Shown here in pieces: positions 53,634-63,364 of a stretch of 64,000 nucleotides of DNA. A program made the position numbers and the translations under genes. Below the pieces are notes generated by a model. The model was given only the letters and a program-made list of their open reading frames with translations, was not told where the DNA came from and searched no databases. This DNA is from Paraburkholderia largidicola. Its GTDB lineage: Bacteria; Pseudomonadota; Gammaproteobacteria; Burkholderiales; Burkholderiaceae. Positions within the stretch are counted from its first letter, which is position 1. Each line of letters opens with the position of its first letter. The DNA is taken from contig NZ_AP023176.1 in the NCBI RefSeq assembly GCF_013426895.1, positions 1,116,001-1,180,000 on the forward strand. The letters are read 5' to 3'.

Positions 53634-54482
53634 ATGCTCGATCTCGAACTTCTGAAGACGCTGGTGTGCGTCGTCGACGAAGGCAGCTTCACACGGGCCG
53701 GCGACCGTGTGCACCGCACGCAGTCGACGGTCAGCCAGCAGGTGCGGCGCCTCGAAGAACTGGTCGGCCGTACGCTGCTGATGCGCGACCGCACGGGCAA
53801 CCAGGTGACGGCGACAGAGCACGGCGAACTGCTGACGCAATATGCACGCCGCCTGATCGCGCTGTCGCAGGAGGCACAGGACGCGCTCGCGAGCGACGTC
53901 TGGCGCACGCCGATCCGCATCGGCGTGCCGGAAGACTTCGACGCCAGGCGCATGGCGTCGATCCTGTCGGGCTTCGTCAAGGCGCGGCCCGAGGCGCGGC
54001 TCGAAACGGTCGCGGGCATGAGCGCCGATCTGTACCGCAAGCTGTCGGGCGGGGAAATCGAGATTGCGCTCGTCAAACGCGAGCCGGGCAGCGGACCGAG
54101 TCTCGCGTCGTGGCCCGAATCGCTGGTGTGGGTGCGCGGGCGCATGATCGAAGTGCCACCCGAAGATGGCGAGCCGATTCCGCTGGCGCTGTTTCCGCAA
54201 GGCTGCGTGTACCGCAAGCGCGCGATCCGCAGTCTCGATCATACGCAGCGAAGCTGGCGCGTCGCGTTCGGCAGCCACAGCCTGACGGGCATTCAGGCCG
54301 CTGTCGCTTCCGGCCTCGGCATCACCGTGCTGCCGACCACGGCCGTGCTGCCCGAGCATAGCGTGTGCTTCGACCTGCCGCGTCTGCCGCCCACTGAACT
54401 CGCGCTCATCGGCGCGGGCGGCGCGATGAACGCAGTGCAATCGGCGCTGGTGGATTTCCTGCGCGAGGCGGTGTCGGTCTAG
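53634..54482 (+). CDS. LysR-family regulator
   Basis: LysR-type regulator, 282 residues. HTH at 1-60 (DLELLKTLVCVVDEGSFTRAGDRVHRT, QSTVSQQVRRLEELVG); effector domain from about 90 (RIGVPEDFDARRMASIL). It is divergent from the HAD/aldolase pair with an AT-rich 116-bp promoter region (about 53575-53600), and its stop overlaps the convergent monooxygenase gene by four bases. It probably controls the HAD/aldolase pair. Confidence 0.92.
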   Translation: MLDLELLKTLVCVVDEGSFTRAGDRVHRTQSTVSQQVRRLEELVGRTLLMRDRTGNQVTATEHGELLTQYARRLIALSQEAQDALASDVWRTPIRIGVPEDFDARRMASILSGFVKARPEARLETVAGMSADLYRKLSGGEIEIALVKREPGSGPSLASWPESLVWVRGRMIEVPPEDGEPIPLALFPQGCVYRKRAIRSLDHTQRSWRVAFGSHSLTGIQAAVASGLGITVLPTTAVLPEHSVCFDLPRLPPTELALIGAGGAMNAVQSALVDFLREAVSV

Positions 54483-55819
54483 TCGCCGCTGCGCCGCGCG
54501 AAGAAACGGTTTTCCGGTCGCGGCAAGCCAAGATGATCGCGCAACGTCGTGCCTTCGTATGCGCGCCGGAAAATGCCGCGCCGTTGCAGTTCTGGCACGA
54601 CCTTATCGGCGAAATCGTCGAGGCCGCCTGGCAGATACGGAAACATCACATTGAATCCGTCCGAGCCGCGCTCGGTCAGCCATTGTTCCATCTGATCGGC
54701 GATCGTCGCGGGCGTGCCGACCATTTCCAGCCCCGAATAGCCGCCGATCCGCTGCGCAAGCTGGCGGATCGTCAACTGGTCCCGGCGCGCCCAATCGACG
54801 ACGCGTTGCCGCGAACTCTTGCTGGCGTTGCTTTCGGGAATCTCGGGCAGCAGCGAATCCGGGTCGAGTTGCGACACGTCATGGCCGAGCGCGATCGACA
54901 GCGACGCGATGCCGCTGTCGTAGTGCACGAAGGTATCGAGTAGCGCGCGCTTTTCGCGTGCTTCATCGACGGTATCGCCGACTACGACGAACGCGCCCGG
55001 CAGAATCTTCAGATGATCCGGGTCGCGGCCTGCGCGCTCGACGCGGCTTTTCACATCGGCGTAGAAGCGTTTGCCTTCTTCCAGCGAGGGCGGTGCGGTG
55101 AACACGGCGTCGGCCGTTTCGGCGGCGATCTGGCGTCCCGCTTCCGACGATCCCGCCTGCACGACCACGGGCCAGCCCTGGACAGGCCGCGCGATATTCA
55201 GCGGCCCGCGCACCGACAGATGCTCACCCTTGTGGCCGAGCACATGCATCCGCCCGGTGTCGACAAACACGCCGCTTTCGACGTCGCGAACAAACGCGTC
55301 GTCGGCCCAGCTATCCCACAGGCCCGTGACGACGTCGTAAAACTCGCGTGCGCGATGATAGCGCTCGCCGTGCTCGACATGGGCTTCGAGTCCGAAGTTC
55401 AGCGCCGCATCGGGATTCGATGTGGTCACGAGATTCCAGCCGGCGCGCCCGCCGCTCAGATGATCGAGCGAAGCGAAGCGGCGCGCGACGTGATACGGCT
55501 CGTCGAACGTCGTCGACGAAGTCGCGATCAGCCCGATGCGCTCCGTCACCGACGACAGCGCGGCGAGCAGCGTCAGGGGCTCGAACGATGTCACCGTGTG
55601 GCTGCGCCGGAGCGCGGCGGGCGGCATGTTGAGCACGGCCAGATGATCGGCCATGAAGAACGCGTCGAAGCACGCGCGTTCGAGTGTCTGCACGAAGCGT
55701 TTCAGATGCGCGATGTTGAAGTTTGCGTCGGGGTACGCGCCGGGAAAGCGCCACGCGCCCGTATGCAGGCTGACGGGGCGCATGAAAGCGCCGAGATGCA
55801 ACTGACGGGACCGGGTCAT
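54479..55819 (-). CDS. FMN-dependent monooxygenase, NtaA/SnaA/DszA family
   Basis: Luciferase-like (LLM) flavin monooxygenase of the long NtaA/SnaA/DszA type, 446 residues, needing reduced FMN from a separate reductase. Seen are HLGAFMRPVSLHTGAWR near the start, the TIM-barrel segments SLDHLSGGRAGWNLVTTSNP near 133-152 and VVVQAGSSEAGRQIAAETADAVF near 228-250. It is divergent from tauABC, so desulfonation or oxidation of a sulfur compound is a reasonable inference. No flavin reductase is nearby. Confidence 0.88.
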   Translation of the reverse strand: MTRSRQLHLGAFMRPVSLHTGAWRFPGAYPDANFNIAHLKRFVQTLERACFDAFFMADHLAVLNMPPAALRRSHTVTSFEPLTLLAALSSVTERIGLIATSSTTFDEPYHVARRFASLDHLSGGRAGWNLVTTSNPDAALNFGLEAHVEHGERYHRAREFYDVVTGLWDSWADDAFVRDVESGVFVDTGRMHVLGHKGEHLSVRGPLNIARPVQGWPVVVQAGSSEAGRQIAAETADAVFTAPPSLEEGKRFYADVKSRVERAGRDPDHLKILPGAFVVVGDTVDEAREKRALLDTFVHYDSGIASLSIALGHDVSQLDPDSLLPEIPESNASKSSRQRVVDWARRDQLTIRQLAQRIGGYSGLEMVGTPATIADQMEQWLTERGSDGFNVMFPYLPGGLDDFADKVVPELQRRGIFRRAYEGTTLRDHLGLPRPENRFFARRSGD

Positions 55820-56085
55820 GATGGAAGCCCTTGCCGAAAAGATAAGCAGGTTGCGAAGCATGCGCGAAATACGATACGACAAGCGCGCAAATCCGGCTGG
55901 CCAAATGCCAAACGCACAAGTGGGCCGATAAGCGCGGTGATATCGGCGGCATTCGCTGTTTCGGCATGAAAAGCAAAGCTGCAACGGCGTGATTTGCTAC
56001 GCACGAAACATTCGAACGACGGCGGCGAGAAGTGCCTATAGTCGGAAGCCTCATGCAGTCTCCATAACCAGCACGCAACCTTTCG

Positions 56086-57117
56086 ATGAACCACACTTTC
56101 TCCCTCCTGCGCCGCGCGTTGCACGCCGCCGCGTTCGTCGTGGCGTCGGCCGCGATCGTCTCGCCCGTCCACGCCGAAACCCGCGAAGTCGTGATCGGCT
56201 ATCAGGACATGGTCGTGCCGTGGCGCTACGCGCAGGTCACGGGCGCCGTCGAAAAAGCCACCGGCTACAAGGTCACGTACCGCAAGCTTGGCAGCGGTGC
56301 GGACGTCATCCGCGCGCTCGCGTCAGGCTCCATCCAGCTCGGCGAAGCAGGCTCCAGCCCGATCGCGGCGGGACTGTCGCAAGGCGTGGACCTGTCGCTG
56401 TTCTGGATTCTCGACAACATCAACGATGCCGAAGCGCTCGTTGCACGCGACGGCTCGGGCGTGACGAAGCTCACCGATCTGAAGGGCAAGACGATTGGCC
56501 TGCCGTATGTGTCGACGTCGCACTTCCATGCACTCGTGGCATTGCAGCAGGCAGGTGTCGATCCGTCGACGGTGAAGATTCTCAACCTGCGCCCGCCCGA
56601 GGTCGCGGCCGCCTGGCAGCGCGGCAACATCGACGCGACGTACATCTGGGACCCCGTGCTCGCGAAGGTCAAGCAGAACGGCAAGGTGCTGATCACGTCG
56701 GGTGAAGTTGCGAAGGAATCGGGCAAGGCGACCTTCGACGGTTTCGTCGCCGCGCGCCAGTTCGAGCGCGACAACGCCGCGTTCATGACGGGCCTCGTCA
56801 AGGTGCTGGCCGACACCGATGCGCAGTATCGCGAGCACAAGGCGGCATGGACGCCCGCGTCGAAGGAAGTGCAGGCCGTTGCGCAGGAGTCGGGCGCAAC
56901 GCCCGCCGACGTGCCCGCCAGCCTCGCGCTGTACGCGTTCCCGACTGCCGCGGAGCAGGCGTCGCCGACGTGGCTCGGCGGCGGCAAGCAGTCGGGCGCG
57001 GCGGCATCGCTGGCGGCGACGGCGGCGTTCCTGAAGACGCAGGGCACGATCCAGAACGTGCTGCCTGATTACTCGAGCGCCGTGAATCCTCGCTTCGCGC
57101 AACAGGCCGCGCGATGA
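56086..57117 (+). CDS. tauA: taurine/sulfonate ABC transporter substrate-binding protein
   Basis: Periplasmic solute-binding protein of the TauA type, 343 residues. A signal peptide ends near 30 (SPVHA). The mature part begins [48 protein letters not shown] near 66-94 is the family ligand-site region. It is the first gene of tauABC, overlapping tauB by ATGA, with a 266-bp divergent promoter region upstream. No tauD dioxygenase is in the window. Confidence 0.9.
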   Translation: MNHTFSLLRRALHAAAFVVASAAIVSPVHAETREVVIGYQDMVVPWRYAQVTGAVEKATGYKVTYRKLGSGADVIRALASGSIQLGEAGSSPIAAGLSQGVDLSLFWILDNINDAEALVARDGSGVTKLTDLKGKTIGLPYVSTSHFHALVALQQAGVDPSTVKILNLRPPEVAAAWQRGNIDATYIWDPVLAKVKQNGKVLITSGEVAKESGKATFDGFVAARQFERDNAAFMTGLVKVLADTDAQYREHKAAWTPASKEVQAVAQESGATPADVPASLALYAFPTAAEQASPTWLGGGKQSGAAASLAATAAFLKTQGTIQNVLPDYSSAVNPRFAQQAAR

Positions 57118-57893
57118 GCACGCTGGAAATCCGCGGCGTCGGCGTGACCTATGACGGTGCGGATGGGCCCGCGCTCGCGGGCGTCGATCTGCGTATCGAC
57201 AGCGGCGAGTTCGTCGTCGCACTCGGCGCGTCGGGCTGCGGCAAGACCACGCTGCTCAATTGCATCGCGGGTTTCGTCGATCCCACGGAAGGCGAGGTGC
57301 GCCTGAACGATGCGCCCATCGAAGGGCCGGGCGCGGAGCGCGGCGTCGTGTTCCAGAAGCATGCATTGATGCCGTGGCTCAACGTGCTCGACAACGTCGC
57401 GCTCGGACTTCGCTTTCGCGGCGTCGCGCGCGACGAGCGGCACGAGATCGCGCGGCGCACGCTGGCGCTCGTCGGGCTGGAGCGGCATGCGAACGCGAAG
57501 GTCTACGCGCTGTCGGGCGGCATGCAGCAGCGCGTGGGCATCGCCCGCGCCCTGGCGAGCGATCCGCAAGTGCTGTTGATGGACGAGCCGATGGGCGCGC
57601 TCGATGCGCTCACGCGCGAAACGGTTCAGGAACTCGTGCTCGACGTGTGGTCGCGCACGCAAAAGACGGTGTTCTTCATCACGCACAGCGTCGAAGAGGC
57701 GCTGTTTCTCGCGACGCGTCTCGTGCTGATGACGCCTGGCCCGGGACGCGTCGCGGAAGTGCATGAACTGCCGTTCGCACGCGAATACCTGGCGTCGCGC
57801 GATGCGCGTGCGGTGAAGTCGTCGGCGGCTTTTATCGCGTGGCGCGAGCGTCTGACGCGCCGCTTGCATGAGACGGTGCGGGAGGCCGCCTGA
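57114..57893 (+). CDS. tauB: taurine/sulfonate ABC transporter ATPase
   Basis: ABC ATPase of 259 residues. Walker A is GASGCGKTT near 37-45, the Q-loop FQKHALMPW, the signature LSGGMQQR, and Walker [13 protein letters not shown], followed by THSVEEA. It drives uptake with TauC. It overlaps both neighbours by short stop/start overlaps (ATGA with tauA, TGATG with tauC). Confidence 0.93.
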   Translation: MSTLEIRGVGVTYDGADGPALAGVDLRIDSGEFVVALGASGCGKTTLLNCIAGFVDPTEGEVRLNDAPIEGPGAERGVVFQKHALMPWLNVLDNVALGLRFRGVARDERHEIARRTLALVGLERHANAKVYALSGGMQQRVGIARALASDPQVLLMDEPMGALDALTRETVQELVLDVWSRTQKTVFFITHSVEEALFLATRLVLMTPGPGRVAEVHELPFAREYLASRDARAVKSSAAFIAWRERLTRRLHETVREAA

Positions 57894-58777
57894 TGAACTC
57901 GATCGATTCTTCGCGCCCCAGCGTAGCGGGACGCTTGCCTGCCGCGCATAGCGACAACGCTTACGCGGCCCGCCCACGTAAGCGCAAGGCCAATCGCGGC
58001 ATACCCGGCGAAGGTCCGACTGCCGCGCTCAGCACGCTGTGCGTTACAGCGTTGCTGCTGCTGTGGTGGGCCTCGTCGCATTTCGGCTGGGTGCCGCCGC
58101 TGTTTCTGCCGTCGCCGGACGCTGTCTGGCGCGCATTCGCCGACGCATGGAACGGCCGCATTCAGGGCGGCCTGCCATTGTCGGAACACCTGATGTGGAG
58201 CGCGATCCGCGTGTTCGGCGCGTTTGCGCTCGCCTGCGTGACGGCCGTGCCGATCGGCGTATTGATGGGCGTGAGCCGGGTTGCGCGCGGCCTGCTCGAT
58301 CCGCCCATCGAGTTCTACCGGCCGCTGCCTCCGCTCGCGTATCTGCCGCTGGTGGTGATCTGGTTTGGCATCGATGAAACGGCAAAGCTGATCGTCATCT
58401 GGCTCGCCTGCTTCGCGCCAATTGCGATGGCCGCGCGCGCGGGCGTGCGCAGCGCCACCGTCGAGCAGATCAATGCCGCGTGGTCGCTTGGCGCGAACTT
58501 CAGGCAGGTCGTGCTGCACGTCGTGTTGCCCGCGGCGTTGCCAGAGATTCTCACCGGGCTGCGCATTGCGATCGGCTTCGGCTGGACCACGCTCGTCGCC
58601 GCCGAGATGGTCGCGGCGACGGCGGGGCTGGGACAGATGGTGCTCAACGCGTCGAGCTTTCTGCGCACGGATGTCGTCGTGATGGGCATCGTGCTGATCG
58701 GCGCGATTGCCTGGCTGTTCGATCTCGGCATGCGCGCGCTGGAACGCAAGCTCGTACCGTGGAAGGGCAAGCAGTAG
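57893..58777 (+). CDS. tauC: taurine/sulfonate ABC transporter permease
   Basis: Inner-membrane permease of 294 residues with about six hydrophobic helices. The first 45 residues are a polar extension not typical of TauC. The EAA-loop region reads AAWSLGANFRQVVLHVVLPAALPEILTGLRIAIG near 196-229. It is the last gene of tauABC and ends 15 bp from the convergent agmatinase-family gene. Confidence 0.9.
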   Translation: MNSIDSSRPSVAGRLPAAHSDNAYAARPRKRKANRGIPGEGPTAALSTLCVTALLLLWWASSHFGWVPPLFLPSPDAVWRAFADAWNGRIQGGLPLSEHLMWSAIRVFGAFALACVTAVPIGVLMGVSRVARGLLDPPIEFYRPLPPLAYLPLVVIWFGIDETAKLIVIWLACFAPIAMAARAGVRSATVEQINAAWSLGANFRQVVLHVVLPAALPEILTGLRIAIGFGWTTLVAAEMVAATAGLGQMVLNASSFLRTDVVVMGIVLIGAIAWLFDLGMRALERKLVPWKGKQ

Positions 58778-58792
58778 CGCGCTGGCGGCGGG

Positions 58793-59743
58793 CTAGCGGC
58801 TTGCCTGGTTCGCGCGCTTCGCGAGCAGGCACAAGATTTCGTACATCAGCGTCGCGGCGACGAGCGCGGTGTTGCCGCTCGGATCGTACGGCGGTGAGAC
58901 TTCGACCACGTCGCCCCCGACCCAGTTGAGCCCGTCGAGACCGCGCAGCAGCGCCTGCGTCTCGCGGGTCGTGAGACCGCCCACTTCCGGCGTGCCCGTG
59001 CCCGGCGTGAACACCGGGTCGAGTCCGTCGACATCGAGCGACAGATAAACGGGCGCATCGCCGACGATGCGCCGCGCTTCGGCGGCGACAGCGGCCGGCC
59101 CGAGTTCGTCGAACTCTTCGATGAACACCACGCGCATGCCGTGATCGAGCGAATAACGCCAGCCTTCGTCCGAATTCTGCGCGCCGCGAATGCCGATCTG
59201 AATAGTTCGCTTCGGGTCCAGCAGACCGGCTTCGACCGCGCGGCGAAACGGCGCGCCGTGCGTGAATTTCGAGCCTTTGAACGAATCCCAGGTGTCGGTG
59301 TGTGCGTCGATGTGCACCAGCGCGATGGGTTCGCGCGGCGCCAGCGCCTGGAAGATCGGGTAGGTGATCGAGTGATCGCCGCCCGCCGTCAGCGCGAGCT
59401 TGCCGGCGCGGAACACGGGTTCGAAGAAACGGCGGATGTCGTCGTGCGCGCGTTCGAGATGATAGAGATCGGTGAACGGCACATCGCCGATATCGGCGAC
59501 GCGGCAGGCGTCGAACGGATTGAAGCGCGTCACGTGATGGATGCCGCGCATCATCGTGGACATGTTGCGGATTTCGCGCGGACCGAAGCGCGCACCCGGG
59601 CGCGCCGTGACGCCGCCGTCGAATGGCACGCCGGCAAGCGCAATGTCGAAGGTGCTCAGGTCCGTGCTGAACGGCACACGCATGAAGGTCGGGATGCCCG
59701 CGAAGCGCGGCTGCTGCATCTGGGTCAGATCGGTTGCCGTCAC
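58793..59743 (-). CDS. agmatinase/ureohydrolase family protein
   Basis: Arginase-agmatinase fold hydrolase, 316 residues, releasing urea from a guanidino compound. Mn-site motifs are GGDHS near 124-128, DAHTD near 149-153 and SLDVDGLDP near 228-236. The exact substrate (agmatine, guanidinobutyrate, guanidinopropionate or guanidine) cannot be told. GTG at 59743 is chosen because AGGAG lies about six bases upstream; GTG at 59761 is possible. It is the last gene of a six-gene leftward operon. Confidence 0.9.
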   Translation of the reverse strand: MTATDLTQMQQPRFAGIPTFMRVPFSTDLSTFDIALAGVPFDGGVTARPGARFGPREIRNMSTMMRGIHHVTRFNPFDACRVADIGDVPFTDLYHLERAHDDIRRFFEPVFRAGKLALTAGGDHSITYPIFQALAPREPIALVHIDAHTDTWDSFKGSKFTHGAPFRRAVEAGLLDPKRTIQIGIRGAQNSDEGWRYSLDHGMRVVFIEEFDELGPAAVAAEARRIVGDAPVYLSLDVDGLDPVFTPGTGTPEVGGLTTRETQALLRGLDGLNWVGGDVVEVSPPYDPSGNTALVAATLMYEILCLLAKRANQASR

Positions 59744-59786
59744 ATTGAACTCCTGTTTCACTCTCGTTTAGCGCCAACTGCACGCT

Positions 59787-60491
59787 TTAGAACGTCGGCG
59801 GCGTATTGATCCACAGCACGCGGGTGATGACGTCGCCGGGATTGCGATAACTGTGCGGCTCGGTGCTCGGGAAGTAGAAGGAATCGCCCGCCTGCAGCCG
59901 GTAGCATTCGCTGCCGAGCGTGAGTTCGAGTTCGCCTTCGAGCACATAGCCCAGTTCTTCCCCCGCATGGCTGATCTGCTCGTCGCTGCGCGCAAGCGGT
60001 TCGAGCACGTGAATGTCGCCTTGCAGCAGTTGCCCGGGGCCCGCCACGACGAGCCGTTCCAGCATGATCGAGCCGCCCGCGCGGCCATGTCGGCCAGCCG
60101 TCTGCAGCGCGCCCGGAAAGCGCACGGAAGGCCGCTCGCTTGCGCGCTGTATGGGCGTGACGGTCGCAACGGGACCGGACACCAGTGCAGCGATGTTGGT
60201 GTCCAGCGCGAGCGCGATCCGGTGCAAGGTCGCCAGCGACGGCGTCGCGTGACCGCCTTCGACTTTCGACAGCAGACTCTCCGAGCAGCCCGCCTGCTCC
60301 GCCAGCGCCTTGAGCGTGAGCTGCTGCACCATGCGTGCGTGCCGCAGCCGTGTGCCGAGCCCTTCGGCCGCCGCGCCTGGTGCGGAGTGAGAGGCTGCCG
60401 CGCGGGGCGCTTTGGCGGCGCGCCGCGGCTCGAGTGAGGACGGCCTGCGGGCAGCGCCGTTACCGGACGTGGGGGTTTTTCTGGTGGCCAC
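59787..60491 (-). CDS. XRE-cupin transcriptional regulator
   Basis: Regulator of 234 residues. An Ala/Arg-rich flexible N-terminus (1-45) precedes an XRE-type HTH (about 46-105, LTLKALAEQAGCSESLLSKVE). A cupin sensor domain follows (about 160-230, HAGEELGYVLEGELELTLG, DSFYFPSTEPHSYRN). PuuR-like proteins of this layout control polyamine and other nitrogen genes. Its place inside the operon suggests local control. Confidence 0.9.
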   Translation of the reverse strand: MATRKTPTSGNGAARRPSSLEPRRAAKAPRAAASHSAPGAAAEGLGTRLRHARMVQQLTLKALAEQAGCSESLLSKVEGGHATPSLATLHRIALALDTNIAALVSGPVATVTPIQRASERPSVRFPGALQTAGRHGRAGGSIMLERLVVAGPGQLLQGDIHVLEPLARSDEQISHAGEELGYVLEGELELTLGSECYRLQAGDSFYFPSTEPHSYRNPGDVITRVLWINTPPTF

Positions 60492-60536
60492 CGTGTGCGT
60501 TCTGTCGATCAGCGTAAATGAAGGGTCTGGCGAGTA

Positions 60537-61247
60537 TCAGGCGAGAACCGTGAACTCGACTTCGACCGGGTTGAGTGCGTTGATGGGAATGATATCCTGC
60601 GGACACGCCGACATCACCACGATGCAATCCATCGCCGCCTTGATGTCCACATGGTCGCCCGCTTTCGATACGGGCGGCAGCCATTCGATCGTGTAATCCG
60701 GTTTGACGGGGATGTTCATCCACAGGTTGAACGGCTGCGGCACTTCCCGCGTGCGCAGCCCGATCGCCTTCAACGCCAGCCGCAGATTGTCCGAGCAGTT
60801 GTCGTGATAGCTCTCCACACCCAGGTTCTGGTAGCGATACAGATCGCAGGCAGCGATCAGCGTGTCGTGCACGCCCGGCGACGTATCGGCGACCAGTTCG
60901 GCGATCGGGCGGCGATGATTCGTCACGAGCGGGTCGCCCGGCTGCGGAATGATCTTGTCGATATACGCGCGCGTGTGCTCGAACGAGAGGAATTCATTCA
61001 GGTGCGTGGCATTGAAGATCCATGTATCGCAGACCTGCGTGCCGTGCGGGTTCGAGATGCGGATGGTTTGCCCCGCCTTGACGCGCACGGCGCGGCCGCA
61101 GCGCGCGGGCACCGTGTAGCTCTTGCCGGGCTCGGGCGTGCCGTCGGCGGAAATGGGTTCGTGCAACGTGGCGTTCTGGCCGAGTTCCGTGCCGTTGTCG
61201 TCGCCCGCGTGGGCATGCGCGTGCGTATGCGTGTGGGTCGTGCTCAT
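60537..61247 (-). CDS. DUF1989 family protein (urea-carboxylase-associated type)
   Basis: Protein of 236 residues with the DUF1989 pattern: TVPARCGRAVRVKAGQTIRISNPHGTQVCDTWIF near 46-78, with Cys and His likely to bind metal, and later DNCSDNLRLAL and PFNLWMNIPV. The N-terminus carries an unusual His-rich run (positions 5-13 alternate His with Thr or Ala). Some relatives are carboxyguanidine deiminase subunits; others are only called urea-carboxylase-associated. Lying between an amidohydrolase and a ureohydrolase regulator, it fits C-N compound breakdown. Confidence 0.8.
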   Translation of the reverse strand: MSTTHTHTHAHAHAGDDNGTELGQNATLHEPISADGTPEPGKSYTVPARCGRAVRVKAGQTIRISNPHGTQVCDTWIFNATHLNEFLSFEHTRAYIDKIIPQPGDPLVTNHRRPIAELVADTSPGVHDTLIAACDLYRYQNLGVESYHDNCSDNLRLALKAIGLRTREVPQPFNLWMNIPVKPDYTIEWLPPVSKAGDHVDIKAAMDCIVVMSACPQDIIPINALNPVEVEFTVLA

Positions 61248-61259
61248 CTGGGTTCCTTG

Positions 61260-62522
61260 TCAGTCGTTGCAAAGGGTGGTGAGGGTGTGCGCGAGCGCGC
61301 GTGCGCCCAGCACGAGGTGTCGGGCATCCGTGGCTTCAGCCGGGTTGTGGCTGATGCCGTTGCGGCTCGGCACGAACAGCATCGCCGTGGGGCAGTGCTG
61401 CGCGAGATACATGGCGTCGTGAAACGCGCCCGACGTGAGGCGCAGCGCGGGCGCGTCGAGCGCGTGGCAGGCGGCGTCGAGCCGCGCGAGCACCGTCGCG
61501 TCGAAACGCACTGGCGCGTGAGTGAAAAGCGGCGCGATGCGCGCGCCGTGTCGTCTGGCGCAAGCGGATACCAGCGTGTCGAACGTGTCGAGCACATGGG
61601 CGTCGGGATGACGGAAATCGACGGAGAAGGTCACGTCGGATGGAATCGTGTTGATCGAATTCGGCGTCACGCTCCAGCGCCCGAATGTCACGCGCGTGTG
61701 CTCGCCGCCCAGTGACATGGCGATTTCTTCGAGCGACGCACGCAGCGTGACGGCCAGCGTCATCGCGTCGCGACGCATCGGCATCGGCGTGGTGCCCGCG
61801 TGCGCTGCCACGCCTTCGCAATGGAATTCGTACCAGCGCACGCCCTGAATGCCCGTGACGACGCCGAGCGGCACGTCGGCGTTCTCCAGTTGCGGACCTT
61901 GTTCGATATGCAACTCGACGAACGCATGCGCAGGCAGGGCGTCGCCGCGTGACGGCAGATCCGGCAAGGCGCGCCGATGACTCTCCAGCGCGGCGCGCAG
62001 CGTGACGCCGTCGGCGTCGGCGGCGTCGAGGTAAGTGGGCATGCGCGCGGGCTCGACAAACGCGCTCGATCCCATGGCGCCCGGCGCGAAACGTGTGCCT
62101 TCTTCGTTGGTCCAGATCGCGACGTCGAGTGGACGTCGCGTGCGGATGCCCGCATCGTTGAGGGCAGCGATGCACTCGAGCCCGGCGAGCACGCCGTAGC
62201 AGCCGTCGAGCTTGCCGCCCGACGGTTGCGTGTCGATGTGGCTGCCCGTCATCACGGGCGGTGCAGCGTCGATGCCGGGCCGGCGGATGAACAGGTTCGC
62301 GCATGCGTCGGTGGAGACGGTGCAGCCCAACGCGTGCGCACGTTCGACCAGATAGCGGCGTGCATCGAGATCCGTTGCACTGAGAGCGGGGCGGTTCACG
62401 CCGCCGTCGGACCGCGCGCCGAATGCGGCGAGCGCGTCGATCGACGCGAGCAGGCGTGTCTCGTCGATACTTTGCGCGGCACGCAGCGCAACGTCATCGT
62501 GTGCCGGTTGACCGGTTCGCAT
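61260..62522 (-). CDS. M20-family N-carbamoyl-amino acid hydrolase/allantoate amidohydrolase
   Basis: Zinc/manganese amidohydrolase of the hydantoinase/carbamoylase group, 420 residues. Metal-site motifs: GSHIDTQPSGGKLDG near 85-99, NEEGTRF near 132-138, and ELHIEQGP. The dimer domain contains GVAAHAGTTPMPMRRDAM. Substrate may be an N-carbamoyl or ureido acid. The ATG at 62522 shares its A with the stop of the ABC ATPase gene (TGATG), which decides the start. Confidence 0.9.
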   Translation of the reverse strand: MRTGQPAHDDVALRAAQSIDETRLLASIDALAAFGARSDGGVNRPALSATDLDARRYLVERAHALGCTVSTDACANLFIRRPGIDAAPPVMTGSHIDTQPSGGKLDGCYGVLAGLECIAALNDAGIRTRRPLDVAIWTNEEGTRFAPGAMGSSAFVEPARMPTYLDAADADGVTLRAALESHRRALPDLPSRGDALPAHAFVELHIEQGPQLENADVPLGVVTGIQGVRWYEFHCEGVAAHAGTTPMPMRRDAMTLAVTLRASLEEIAMSLGGEHTRVTFGRWSVTPNSINTIPSDVTFSVDFRHPDAHVLDTFDTLVSACARRHGARIAPLFTHAPVRFDATVLARLDAACHALDAPALRLTSGAFHDAMYLAQHCPTAMLFVPSRNGISHNPAEATDARHLVLGARALAHTLTTLCND

Positions 62523-63364
62523 CACGACGACGCTCCCGAAGTCTGCTCCACGCTGTCGGTTCTTCCTGCGGGCGCGGTCACGCTCAGGCTGCGATCGAAC
62601 CACGGCTTGAGAAACTGCTGAAGACGCGGCGTGCGCGAGTTGCCGAAGAGTTGTGCAGGCGGCCCCGACTCGACGATCTGTCCCGCTTCCATGAACACGA
62701 CCTTGTCGGAAATCTTCGCGGCAAAGCTCATTTCGTGCGTGACCATGACCATCGTCATGCCGTCCTGGGCGAGCGAACGGATCACGTTCAGCACCTCTTC
62801 GACGAGTTCGGGATCGAGCGCCGATGTCGGTTCGTCGAGCAGCATCACTTCCGGCTCGATGGCGAGCGCACGCGCAATGCCGACGCGCTGCTGCTGTCCG
62901 CCGCTCAGCCGCGCGGGATAGACGTCCGCCTTGTGCTGCAGGCCGACGCGAGCGAGCGCCGCGCGCGCCTTGTCGCGCGCATCCGCGCGGCGCATTTTCT
63001 TGGCCAGCACGAGCGGCGCGGCGACGTTGTCGAGCACGCTCATGTGCGGCCACAGATTGAACTGCTGGAACACCATCGACACGGGGCGCCGCACCTCTGC
63101 GATGCTCGCCTCGCTGTCGCGATCGCGCGCCGTGCGGCCAGCGGAGCGATAGCCGAGCAGTTGCCCCTTGATCCAGACTTCGCCTTCGTCATAGGGCTCG
63201 AGAAAGTTCATGCAGCGCAGCGCGGTCGTCTTGCCCGAGCCGGACGGGCCGATCAGCGTGACGATCTCGCCGCGCATCACGTCGAGGTCGATGCCCTTGA
63301 GCACGCGGGTTGCGCCGTACGACTTGCCGACGGCGCGCAGCTTGAGGATGGGTTGAGCGCTCAT
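62522..63364 (-). CDS. polar amino-acid ABC transporter ATPase
   Basis: ABC ATPase of the HisP/GlnQ type, 280 residues. Walker A GPSGSGKTT near 39-47, signature LSGGQQQR, Walker B VMLLDEPTSALDPELV. A short insert after the Walker A region (GYRSAGRTARDRDSEAS) and a C-terminal tail of about 25 residues are slightly longer than usual. Overlaps the permease gene by ATGA and the carbamoylase gene by one base. Confidence 0.93.
   Translation of the reverse strand: MSAQPILKLRAVGKSYGATRVLKGIDLDVMRGEIVTLIGPSGSGKTTALRCMNFLEPYDEGEVWIKGQLLGYRSAGRTARDRDSEASIAEVRRPVSMVFQQFNLWPHMSVLDNVAAPLVLAKKMRRADARDKARAALARVGLQHKADVYPARLSGGQQQRVGIARALAIEPEVMLLDEPTSALDPELVEEVLNVIRSLAQDGMTMVMVTHEMSFAAKISDKVVFMEAGQIVESGPPAQLFGNSRTPRLQQFLKPWFDRSLSVTAPAGRTDSVEQTSGASS

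Noticed and set aside
61260..63053. Extended start for the carbamoylase, giving 597 residues
   Set aside because: The extra N-terminus is an antiparallel-frame translation of the ABC ATPase gene and is Arg-rich. The TGATG junction at 62522 gives a normal-length protein.
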